64,000 nt of DNA, from NCBI RefSeq assembly GCF_900113185.1, contig NZ_FOZD01000002.1, forward strand, positions 186,001 through 250,000, read 5' to 3'. Origin of the DNA: Agromyces sp. CF514 (GTDB lineage: Bacteria; Actinomycetota; Actinomycetes; Actinomycetales; Microbacteriaceae). This document shows, one piece after another, positions 36,018-43,418 of this stretch; position 1 is the stretch's first letter, and the number at the start of each line of letters is the position of its first letter. Under the pieces are notes generated by a model. That model did no database searches and was not told the origin of the DNA. It saw nothing but the letters and a program-made list of their open reading frames with translations. The position numbers and the translations under genes were made by a program.

Positions 36018-36731
36018 ATGCATGACGAGTTGCGCGACGCGATCGTGGTCGACTTCCCGCTGCGGGGTGAGGGCTGGATGGCCGTCACCACGCCCGCGCA
36101 CCGGGTGCCGAGCCACGGCACAGACATGCTCGGGCAGCGGTTCGCGTACGACTTCGTCAAGGTCGACGGTCGACGCGGGGTGCACGTGCATCCGGCGTCG
36201 GCATGGCAGACCGAGACCGTCGGCGGACGCGCTCGTGATTGCTACGCGTGGGGCCAGCCGGTGCACGCGCCGTTCGCGGGCGAGGTCGTCGCGACCTCCG
36301 ACGGCCTGGCCGAGCGCGAGTGGGTGAACCCGTTCCGGGAGTTCTTCCTCGCGACGCGCAATGCGTTCACGTTCACGCCCGAGAAGCTCGGGTCGATCCT
36401 CGGCAACCACGTGCTGATCCGCGGCGAGGTCGACCTCGTCGGCGGTCGCGGCAGGCGCGAGGTCTTCGCGGGCTTCGCGCACCTCGTGCCAGGGTCGGTG
36501 GCCGTGACATCCGGTCAGCGGGTCGATGTCGGCGACGTGCTCGGCCGCGTCGGGCACACGGGCAACTCGACGTCGCCGCACCTGCACTTCCAGCTCATGG
36601 ACGGGCCCGACCTCATGACGGCGAAGGGCCTGCCCTGCGCGTTCCGGGCGTACGAGGTCGAGCGCGACGGCGCGTGGCATCCGGTGGCCGACGGCGTGCC
36701 CGGGCGGCGCGAGCGGGTGCGCTCGGTCTGA
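36018..36731 (+). CDS. M23-like peptidase domain protein
   Basis: This 237-aa protein has a LytM/M23 fold: HGTDMLGQRFAYDF (HxxxD metal pair), HAPFAGEVVATSDG, NHVLIR and GRVGHTGNSTSPHLHFQLMDG, containing the HxH ligand. M23 enzymes cleave peptidoglycan cross-bridges. It has no signal peptide or membrane helix, which is unusual for a wall hydrolase, so it may act in the cytosol or leave by another route. TAGCGT lies 7 nt before the ATG. Confidence 0.85.
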   Translation: MHDELRDAIVVDFPLRGEGWMAVTTPAHRVPSHGTDMLGQRFAYDFVKVDGRRGVHVHPASAWQTETVGGRARDCYAWGQPVHAPFAGEVVATSDGLAEREWVNPFREFFLATRNAFTFTPEKLGSILGNHVLIRGEVDLVGGRGRREVFAGFAHLVPGSVAVTSGQRVDVGDVLGRVGHTGNSTSPHLHFQLMDGPDLMTAKGLPCAFRAYEVERDGAWHPVADGVPGRRERVRSV

Positions 36732-36743
36732 GCGCCGCTCGAC

Positions 36744-37688
36744 CTACGCGACCGGCGCGACCGCCGGGAACGTCCAGCTGCCGTCGACGACCTCGGGGTG
36801 CGGGCGGTAGTACCGCACGAGGTAGTTCCAGCCCTCGGCGATGCCGAGGCGGTTCGGGCGGCCGTCATCGGGCCCGCCGAAGTGGATCGTCACGGTGCCG
36901 TCGTCGTTGCGATCGGCGGTGACGCTGTTGACGTTGACCAGGCCGCCGTCGACCTCCTCGAAGTAGCCGTCGGCGTTGTAGAGCGACACCGACCAGAAGG
37001 CGTCGGTCGGCACGTCGCCCACGGTGAGCGCGTACGCGCCGACGGGCAGGCCGGGTTCGACGTTCGCGTAGAAGGCCTCGGACTCGGGCAGTCCGCCCCA
37101 GCCCGCGGCCGTGCCGATGAGGTGGCGCACGGGGTCGACCTCGTCGGCCGCGCCGAACGCGTGGGCGAAGCCGCCGATGCCGCGCGCGAGGGTGAGCAGC
37201 GCGGTGCGCGTCTCGTCGAAGCTCGCGGTGTCGTAGTCGGGCAGCACGAACGGCTCGGATGCGCCCGCCTCGACGGCGAACCCGTCCTGCACGGCGTTGG
37301 CTGCGGCGACATCCGCTCGGTCGGCGGGGTCGACGAGCACGCGCGCCGCGAGCAGCACGTACCGCGAGCCGAGATCGTCGGCGTGCAACCGGTGGTCGCC
37401 GGCCTCGTGCAGCACGAGCGGGATGTAGTGGTCCTGGTTGACGACCATGACCGACAGGTAGCGGTCGCCCGCCTCGGGGATCGTGAGGGTCGCGCCGGCC
37501 GATGCGTCGAGCAGGTACGTGCTGTAGAGCGTGTCGCGGTTCTGCCGGATCACGGGCTGCTGGTCGAGCGGCGTCGGTTCGCGGAAGTGCTTCCAGAGGC
37601 CGACGCCTCCGGCGTTCGCGGCGAGGGCCGCGAACATGCGGCTCGTCTCGGCGTGTGCGAAGTTGTCGACGTCGACGTGCTCGGCCAT
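36744..37688 (-). CDS. DUF1254/DUF1214 domain protein
   Basis: This 314-aa protein has an N-terminal DUF1254 part (NRDTLYSTYLLDASAGATLTIPEAGDRYLSVMVVNQ, split) and a C-terminal DUF1214 part (GDVPTDAFWSVSLYNADGYF, NRLGIAEGWNYLVRYYRPHPEV). These beta-rich proteins are widespread but biochemically uncharacterised. Unlike many relatives it has no signal peptide. It is monocistronic and convergent with the M23-like gene. Confidence 0.9.
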   Translation of the reverse strand: MAEHVDVDNFAHAETSRMFAALAANAGGVGLWKHFREPTPLDQQPVIRQNRDTLYSTYLLDASAGATLTIPEAGDRYLSVMVVNQDHYIPLVLHEAGDHRLHADDLGSRYVLLAARVLVDPADRADVAAANAVQDGFAVEAGASEPFVLPDYDTASFDETRTALLTLARGIGGFAHAFGAADEVDPVRHLIGTAAGWGGLPESEAFYANVEPGLPVGAYALTVGDVPTDAFWSVSLYNADGYFEEVDGGLVNVNSVTADRNDDGTVTIHFGGPDDGRPNRLGIAEGWNYLVRYYRPHPEVVDGSWTFPAVAPVA

Positions 37689-37791
37689 CGGTGGTTCCCC
37701 CCGGATCGTGAACGGTAGCGAGGATCAGCCTATTGCCGCCGCGCCGGTCGTGCCCCGAGCGCTCGCGACGCCGTCTGGTAGCCATGGAGGC

Positions 37792-38256
37792 ATGGCCACC
37801 GATGCAGCTTCGTCGCCCGTGGCGACCTCCGCCCAGCGGATCCTCGATTCGAACGCCTACCTGACCCTCGCCACGGCTGATGCCGACGGCCGTCCTTGGG
37901 CCACACCCGTCTGGTTCGCCGTGCGCGACCTGCGCGAGTTCGTCTGGGTGTCGCGCCCCACGCGCCGGCACTCCGAGAACATCGGCGCGCGGGCCGAGGT
38001 CGCGCTCGCCGTGTACGACTCGACGACGCCCGTCGGCGAGGCCACCGCGGTGTATGCCGAGGCGCTCGCCGAGCCCGTTCCCGAGGATGCGCTCGACGAC
38101 GCGCTGGCGGTCCTGAACGCCGGCTGCGAGGCGTCGGGCCTTCGGCCGTGGGCCATCGGCAGCGTCACCGGGGCCGCGCCGCATCGCCTGTTCCACGCGA
38201 TCGCGTCGAAGGTGTGGGTGCTCGACGAGCGCGAGGACCGCGTTCCGGTCTTCTGA
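37792..38256 (+). CDS. Pyridoxamine 5'-phosphate oxidase-like FMN/F420-binding protein
   Basis: This 154-aa split-barrel protein has AYLTLATADADGRPWATPVWFAV, HSENIGARAEVALAVYDS and a C-terminal KVWVLDE strand. The family binds FMN, F420 or haem and includes many uncharacterised actinobacterial reductases. GGAGG directly before the ATG fixes the start at 37792. Confidence 0.85.
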   Translation: MATDAASSPVATSAQRILDSNAYLTLATADADGRPWATPVWFAVRDLREFVWVSRPTRRHSENIGARAEVALAVYDSTTPVGEATAVYAEALAEPVPEDALDDALAVLNAGCEASGLRPWAIGSVTGAAPHRLFHAIASKVWVLDEREDRVPVF

Positions 38257-38324
38257 GCGAGCGGATGCCGCGCCTCGGCGTCCGCCCGCGAAGTCGCCGC
38301 TCGATGCGGCTGCGAAGAAGATCA

Positions 38325-38354
38325 TTGACCCCGCGGCATCCGCACCACTAGTGT
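38325..38354 (+). promoter_or_regulatory. Promoter of small-protein gene
   Basis: TTGACC (38325-38330) and TAGTGT (38349-38354) with an 18-nt spacer form a good sigma-70-type promoter. It lies about 50 bp before the ribosome site of the 38-aa gene. Confidence 0.65.
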
Positions 38355-38408
38355 CCGAAGGCTGCGCAGTCCGCGCGGCATCCCCGCAGCCTGGAAGGAA
38401 GGTCGGCC

Positions 38409-38525
38409 ATGAGCACGCAGCTGCAGCGCCTGAGCAAGCCCGCCTTCGTCGAGCCCGCATACGGGCCGCGCATCACGCGCGACCTGAATCGCGAACTCGA
38501 CCAGGCTCTCGAGCCGGCACCCTGA
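38409..38525 (+). CDS. Small protein, 38 aa
   Basis: ATG 38409 is preceded by the purine-rich GGAAGGAAGG (38393-38402) and a promoter, and followed by a classic terminator. The product starts MSTQLQRLSKPAFVEPAYGP, continues with RITRDLNRELDQ and ends EPAP. It is hydrophilic, has no membrane helix and no cysteine, and I recognise no family. The full set of promoter, strong ribosome site, short frame and terminator makes an expressed small protein credible. It lies upstream of rtcB but is in a separate transcript. Confidence 0.65.
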   Translation: MSTQLQRLSKPAFVEPAYGPRITRDLNRELDQALEPAP

Positions 38526-38550
38526 CGCCGCGGCATCCGCCGTTCTCCGT

Positions 38551-38582
38551 CACCCCGTGCCGCTCGAGGCCCGGGGTGTTTT
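38551..38582 (+). terminator. Rho-independent terminator of small-protein gene
   Basis: CACCCCG (38551-38557) pairs with CGGGGTG (38572-38578), and TTTT (38579-38582) plus CTT follow. It is the only terminator in the window with a clear T-tract. Confidence 0.85.
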
Positions 38583-38652
38583 CTTGTCCGCGCGCGCGAC
38601 GAGACCCTCGGGCCCTCGGAATCACGCAGTGCAACCAGACAAGGAAAGGACC

Positions 38653-39819
38653 ATGGAGAAGTACTCCGACCGGCTCGTCTCATGGGCGAGCCTGATCGAT
38701 GAGAAGACCGTCGAGCAGGCCCGCACGTCGTCGACCATGCCGTTCATCTACCCGCACCTCGCGCTCATGCCCGACGCCCACCTGGGTCTCGGCGCGACCG
38801 TGGGGTCGGTCATCCCGACGCTCGGGGCGATCATCCCCGCGGCCGTCGGCGTCGACATCGGCTGCGGCATGATCGCCGTGCAGACGCAGTTCGAGGCATC
38901 CGACCTCCCGACCGACCGGCGGGAGGTGCGGGAGCAGATCGAGCGCGCCATCCCGCTCTCGGCCGGACGCCAGAACCGCAAGGTCGTCGCGACCGCCGCG
39001 CCCAGGGTGGCCGAGCTCGAGGCGCTCGCCGAGGCGAAGGGCTTCGACCCCTCGAAGTACGCGGGCAACTGGCGCGAGCAGCTCGGCACGCTCGGCAGCG
39101 GCAACCACTTCATCGAGGTCTCGCTCGACGAGGAGGGCCGGGTGTGGCTGTTCCTGCACTCGGGCAGCCGGGGCGTGGGCAACAAGATCGCGCAGCACCA
39201 CATCGGAGTCGCCAGGCGGCTCGCGAAGCAGTGGTGGATCGACCTGCCCCACCCTGACCTCGCCTACCTCGTCGAGGGTTCGCCCGAGTTCACGACGTAC
39301 ATCCGGGAGCTGCGCTGGGCGCAGCACTTCGCGCTCCTCAACCGCGAGGAGATGATGGACCGCGTGATCCGGCAGGTGTCGGAGTGGGTCGGCACGCCCG
39401 TCGAGGAGCGGGCGCGCATCAACTGCCACCACAACTTCACCGAGAGCGAGGAGCACTTCGGCAAGCGGGTGTGGGTGTCGCGCAAGGGCGCCATCCAGGC
39501 GGATGTCGGTCGGCTCGGCCTCGTGCCGGGGTCGATGGGCACGGCGTCGTACGTCGTCGAGGGTCTCGGCGACCCGATGTCGCTGAACTCGTCGCCGCAC
39601 GGCGCCGGGCGGGAGTACTCGCGCACGAAGGCCCGGCAGACCTTCACGCACGAGCAGCTGCGCGAGGCGATGGTCGGCATCGAGTTCCGCGACACCGACG
39701 CGTTCCTCGACGAGATCCCGCAGGCCTACAAGCCCATCGACCGGGTCATGGCCGACGCCGCGTCGCTCGTGAAGGTGCGGCACACGCTGCGCCAGATCGT
39801 GAACGTGAAGGGCGACTAG
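38653..39819 (+). CDS. rtcB: RNA-splicing ligase RtcB
   Basis: This 388-aa GTP- and Mn-dependent RNA ligase joins 2',3'-cyclic phosphate or 3'-phosphate ends to 5'-OH ends. Motifs include GVDIGCGM (Cys71 metal ligand), GTLGSGNHFIEV, LHSGSRGVGNKIA, NCHHNF, GSMGTASYV and NSSPHGAGR with the His that is guanylylated. AAGGAAAGGA precedes the ATG. There is no rtcA or archease next to it, so it is a stand-alone repair ligase. Confidence 0.96.
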   Translation: MEKYSDRLVSWASLIDEKTVEQARTSSTMPFIYPHLALMPDAHLGLGATVGSVIPTLGAIIPAAVGVDIGCGMIAVQTQFEASDLPTDRREVREQIERAIPLSAGRQNRKVVATAAPRVAELEALAEAKGFDPSKYAGNWREQLGTLGSGNHFIEVSLDEEGRVWLFLHSGSRGVGNKIAQHHIGVARRLAKQWWIDLPHPDLAYLVEGSPEFTTYIRELRWAQHFALLNREEMMDRVIRQVSEWVGTPVEERARINCHHNFTESEEHFGKRVWVSRKGAIQADVGRLGLVPGSMGTASYVVEGLGDPMSLNSSPHGAGREYSRTKARQTFTHEQLREAMVGIEFRDTDAFLDEIPQAYKPIDRVMADAASLVKVRHTLRQIVNVKGD

Positions 39820-39959
39820 GCCGTTCGGGTCGGGCCGGCTCGGCTCGGGTCAGCTCGGTTCGGCGGATGTCGCGGCTCGCACGCTCCGGGAGTGTGCGAG
39901 CCGTGGCATCCGCCCGTGCGTGGCGGTACCGTCGAGGCACCGTAAGCGAAGGAGCACTC

Positions 39960-40439
39960 ATGCCCACGACTGCCATGACCTGCCTGCTCATCGAGGGGCC
40001 GCTCGACGAGATGGCCGAGTTCTACGCCTCGCTGGTGCCCGACTCGGCCGTGCTGAGCGTCGAGCGGTGGCCCGAGGGCTCCGAGCGGGAGGGCGAGCCG
40101 CTCGCCGTCGACTTCACGGTGGCGGGCGCCCGGTTCCAACTCATCGCGGGCGGCCCGGATGTCGCGCTCACGCGGGTCGTCTCGATCAAGCTCGAGGTCG
40201 ACACCCAGGCCGAGGTCGATCGGCTGTGGGATGCGCTGCTCGCCGACGGCGGCGAACCCAGTCAGTGCGGCTGGCTCACCGACCGCTACGGCCTTTCGTG
40301 GCAGCTCATCCCGCGCGGCTTCACCGAGCTCATGTCCACGACGGATGCCGCGCTGAAGCAGGAGCTCTTCGCCGCCATGCTCACGATGAGCAAGCTCGAG
40401 ATGCCGGTCTTCGACGCGATCGCCGCCGGTCGCAGCTGA
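39960..40439 (+). CDS. VOC-family (PhnB-like) protein
   Basis: This 159-aa protein follows GAAGGAG. It resembles 3-demethylubiquinone methyltransferase-like/PhnB glyoxalase-fold proteins: MAEFYASLVPDSAVLSVERW, EPLAVDFTVAGARFQLIAGG, EVDRLWDALLADGGEPSQCG and DRYGLSWQLIPRGF. Most members have no known reaction despite the old methyltransferase label. It is monocistronic. Confidence 0.9.
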   Translation: MPTTAMTCLLIEGPLDEMAEFYASLVPDSAVLSVERWPEGSEREGEPLAVDFTVAGARFQLIAGGPDVALTRVVSIKLEVDTQAEVDRLWDALLADGGEPSQCGWLTDRYGLSWQLIPRGFTELMSTTDAALKQELFAAMLTMSKLEMPVFDAIAAGRS

Positions 40440-40500
40440 CGTCGGATGCAGAGCCCGGTCTGCTCGTGCGACCGGGCTCGATCGCGCGGCCGCCCTGCCG

Positions 40501-41373
40501 CTACCAGGTGCCGCCGAGCGGATGCGCCTCGTCGGTGAAGGCGCCGCCGACCGGCCCGCTCGACGCGGGCGGCGAAGCCTCGAAGCCGCGCGCGCGGACG
40601 ATCGCGAACGCGTCGTCGCGCGGTTCGAAGCCGATGGCGCGGCCGGCCGTGAGGTCGCAGACGCCGGGGGAGTTCGCCGAGACGCCCCAGACGATGTGGT
40701 GCCGGCCGTCGTCGAGCGCGAGCGCGGCCTCGACGAGTCGGGCCGCATCGCCGGGTGAGAACCAGTGCGCGAGCCCATGGCTCGGATCGGGCTCGGCCGC
40801 GAACGCGCAGATGCGCGCCGACACGATGCTGAGTCCGTACCGATCCGCGTAGACGCTGCCGAGCGCCTCGACGGCGGCCTTGCTCACGCCGTAGAACGTG
40901 TCGGGTCGCGGCACGAGCACGGGGGTCACGGCGACGTCGGCGACATCCGCGAATCCGACCGCGTGCACGCTGCTCGCGAGCAGCACCCGCGTCGCACCGC
41001 CGAGCCGCGCGGCCTCGAGCACGCGCTGGGTGCCGTCGATGTTGGCGTGCAGGATCTCGGCCCACGGGCGCTCCGACGACTGCGCGGCGAGGTGCACCGC
41101 GGCGTCGACCCCGTCGAGCGCCGAGCGGATGCCGCGCTCATCGTCGATGGACACCCGCCGCAGTTCGACGCGGTCGGCGAGGTCGGCCAAGCCGGCCGGG
41201 TCCGTACCGCGGGACGCCTTGCCCCACGGCCCGTCGGCGACCCGGTCGGGCAGCTCGGTGTCGATGAGTCGCAGCACCCGGCCGGGGCGGTCGAGCAGCG
41301 GCACGAGGTGTCGGCCGATTCGTCCGGACGCGCCGGTGATCGCCACGATGTCGGGTTGGGCGGGCTGAGGCAT
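40501..41373 (-). CDS. NAD-dependent epimerase/dehydratase (uronate-dehydrogenase-like SDR)
   Basis: This extended SDR of about 290 aa has the Rossmann start IVAITGASGRIGRHLVPLLD, VDAAVHLAAQSSERPWAEIL, LLASSVHAVGF, the catalytic YGVSKAAVE (YxxxK) and SIVSARICAF. Its nearest pattern is uronate dehydrogenase or GDP-sugar epimerase relatives. The substrate is not certain. CATGAT lies 7 nt before ATG 41373; ATG 41385 is also possible. Confidence 0.87.
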   Translation of the reverse strand: MPQPAQPDIVAITGASGRIGRHLVPLLDRPGRVLRLIDTELPDRVADGPWGKASRGTDPAGLADLADRVELRRVSIDDERGIRSALDGVDAAVHLAAQSSERPWAEILHANIDGTQRVLEAARLGGATRVLLASSVHAVGFADVADVAVTPVLVPRPDTFYGVSKAAVEALGSVYADRYGLSIVSARICAFAAEPDPSHGLAHWFSPGDAARLVEAALALDDGRHHIVWGVSANSPGVCDLTAGRAIGFEPRDDAFAIVRARGFEASPPASSGPVGGAFTDEAHPLGGTW

Positions 41374-41424
41374 ACCGACGATCATGGAGCGCCGCCGGAG
41401 GTTTGTCGACGGTCTCGTCGAACG

Positions 41425-42663
41425 TCAGGGCGCGAGGTGCGCGACGGCCGCCTCGGCGAGGCCGACGGCCGTCGCCTCGTCCTCGCCGCGGATGCTGATC
41501 CAGTCCGGGCCGATCCGCAGGTCGATGGCGCAGGCCGTGCCGAACATGGGGTCGCAGCGTAGGACGGCTTCGTCTTCGGGGCCGAGACCGACGAGCTCGG
41601 TCGCCTCGGACTCGCCGGCCTGCAGCATCCGGTCGAATGCCCATCGCCCTTCGGACACGACCTCCATCCAGGCCACCGCATCGTCGTCGAACGTCGGAGC
41701 CCAGAAGCACAGGTCGTAGCCGGTGTGCTCCCGAGCCTCGGCCCACTCGCTCCATCCGCCGCCCGCACCGGAGACGATCGCCTCGGGGTACCCGAGCACG
41801 GCCTGAGCCGTCTCGAGGGGAATGACGTCGTCGCACGTGAGCGGCAGGCGTCCGGAATCATCCTCTGCTGCCGCGGGTCCCGCCGCGGCGACGGCGGCGA
41901 CGATCTCGTCGACGAATGCCTGCCAGGCCGATGCGGCCACCACGTTGGGGTCGCCCGGTTGGGCTTCGATCGCGATCCACGCGTCGCCGACCGCTGCACT
42001 CGCCGTGCAGACGGTGGTGCATCCGCTGTAGTCCTGCGGCATCCCCATGCGCGTCGCTTCGTCGCTCCACCCGTCGACGGGCCGCGGCACGATCGAGACG
42101 GTCACGCCGAGGTACTGGTCGTTCGACCCGACGACCGAGTTGTAGCCCATTCCGTTGGACCACTCGCAGACCGTGCCGCCCACGGCGAGCACCGAGGTGA
42201 TCCTCGGGATCCCTGAGCTGACCTTCGAGGCCGTGACGATCGGATCGACCGGTCCGACCTCGACCGGGAAGAGCGCCGCGACGGTCGAGGGATCGACCAT
42301 GCCGTCGCAGCTCAGGTCGTAGCGCGCTGCCGGCTGGGTGCCGATCACGGGTGGTGCGACGGTCGGCGCCGCCGGCGTCGGGGTGGCCGTCTCGGTCGGC
42401 GTCGGAGCCGGGGCGCTGGTCTGCACCGGCGCGGGCGCCGTGATCGGATCGATCACGAAGCTCGGCACGACCCCGAACGCGAAGGCCGCACCGGCCCCGA
42501 GCCCGAGGAGGATCGCGATGCCGATGGCGAGCGCGACCACGCGGTCGCCGAGGCCGACGGGCCGCTGGGGCCGGGGCTCCTGGGCGACCTGCTCGACCAC
42601 GTTCTGCTTCACGGTCACGAGCATGCGGGTCAGCTCGTCTCCGGTCGGGGGTTCAGACCTCAT
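41425..42663 (-). CDS. Single-pass membrane protein coupled to ECF sigma factor (candidate anti-sigma partner)
   Basis: This 412-aa protein has a short cytosolic N-terminus (about 45 residues), one helix at 47-68 (LAIGIAILLGLGAGAAFAFG) and a Pro/Thr/Ala linker. The external domain has Cys near SCDGM, TVCEWSNGMG, SGCTTVCTAS, LTCDDVIP, DLCFWAPTF and RCDPMFGTACAID. Its start overlaps the sigma gene end by 11 nt. Topology and coupling fit a sensor/anti-sigma, but the cytosolic part lacks a zinc-type HxxxCxxC motif, so this is inference. Confidence 0.75.
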   Translation of the reverse strand: MRSEPPTGDELTRMLVTVKQNVVEQVAQEPRPQRPVGLGDRVVALAIGIAILLGLGAGAAFAFGVVPSFVIDPITAPAPVQTSAPAPTPTETATPTPAAPTVAPPVIGTQPAARYDLSCDGMVDPSTVAALFPVEVGPVDPIVTASKVSSGIPRITSVLAVGGTVCEWSNGMGYNSVVGSNDQYLGVTVSIVPRPVDGWSDEATRMGMPQDYSGCTTVCTASAAVGDAWIAIEAQPGDPNVVAASAWQAFVDEIVAAVAAAGPAAAEDDSGRLPLTCDDVIPLETAQAVLGYPEAIVSGAGGGWSEWAEAREHTGYDLCFWAPTFDDDAVAWMEVVSEGRWAFDRMLQAGESEATELVGLGPEDEAVLRCDPMFGTACAIDLRIGPDWISIRGEDEATAVGLAEAAVAHLAP

Positions 42664-43213
42664 CGAAAGTCACCGCCTTCTTCAGTCGGGCCCGGCTTCG
42701 GGACACGCGTTGCTTGACGGCCCCGACGCTCAGGCCGAGCTGCTCGGCCGCCTCGGCGTACGGCAGGCCGTCGACGAGGCAGAGCTCGCAGACTCGCCGA
42801 TCGATCGGGTCGAGCCGGCTGATCTCGTCGAGCACCCAGCGCAGGTCGTCGCGAGCCGCCTCCGCATCGCGCTGGTCGCGAACGGATGCCACGGGCTCGA
42901 CCCGGTTCTCGTCGAGTTCGTCCGCCCGGTTGCGGGCGGCCTTGCGGAGGAGGTTCCTCGAGAGGTTGCGGCAGGTGACGAGCAGCCACGGGAGGAGCGA
43001 GGTCTCCGAGATCGTGATCTCGGCCGCCTTGCGCCACATCGTGACGAAGGTGTCCTGCACGATCTCCTCGACGTCCATGCGGCTCGGGGCCATGGCCCAC
43101 GCGTAGCGCGTGACCGCCGCCGCATGGCGATCGAACACGATCGCCAGCGCCGCCTGGTCGCCTGACGCCAACCGCGCCAGGAGCTCGGCGTCGGTGCCTC
43201 CACTGTCGTCCAC
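42653..43213 (-). CDS. ECF RNA polymerase sigma factor
   Basis: This 186-aa sigma-70 family factor has region 2 (DRHAAAVTRYAWAMAPSRMDVEEIVQDTFVTMWRKA, split) and region 4 (DPIDRRVCELCLVDGLPYAEAAEQLGLSVGAVKQRVSRSR, split). GTG 43213 is preferred because GAGGAGG sits 5 nt upstream; GTG 43219 overlaps that site. It is co-transcribed with the membrane partner gene, so it probably responds to an envelope signal. The promoter recognised is unknown. Confidence 0.93.
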   Translation of the reverse strand: MDDSGGTDAELLARLASGDQAALAIVFDRHAAAVTRYAWAMAPSRMDVEEIVQDTFVTMWRKAAEITISETSLLPWLLVTCRNLSRNLLRKAARNRADELDENRVEPVASVRDQRDAEAARDDLRWVLDEISRLDPIDRRVCELCLVDGLPYAEAAEQLGLSVGAVKQRVSRSRARLKKAVTFDEV

Positions 43214-43418
43214 GTGCACCTCCTCAGCTTAGGAATGTCGCGAATCGCGCAGAGGTCACAGAATCGTCGACGCGGATGTCGCGCCCCGGCGTTCTCGCAC
43301 GGAGGGCGCCGGCTCGGTGCACGATCGGGCAGACCTCGGGTCGCCCGGTGATCCGAGGGTTAGCGTCTGAGTGAGAAGGAGTGAGCGAGCGCGCCCCGGT
43401 TCGCCCGCCTGCATACGG

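Noticed and set aside
40501..41385. Calling the SDR a specific uronate dehydrogenase
   Set aside because: The fold and motifs fit, but substrate-binding residues cannot be assigned by eye and no uronate catabolism genes are adjacent.
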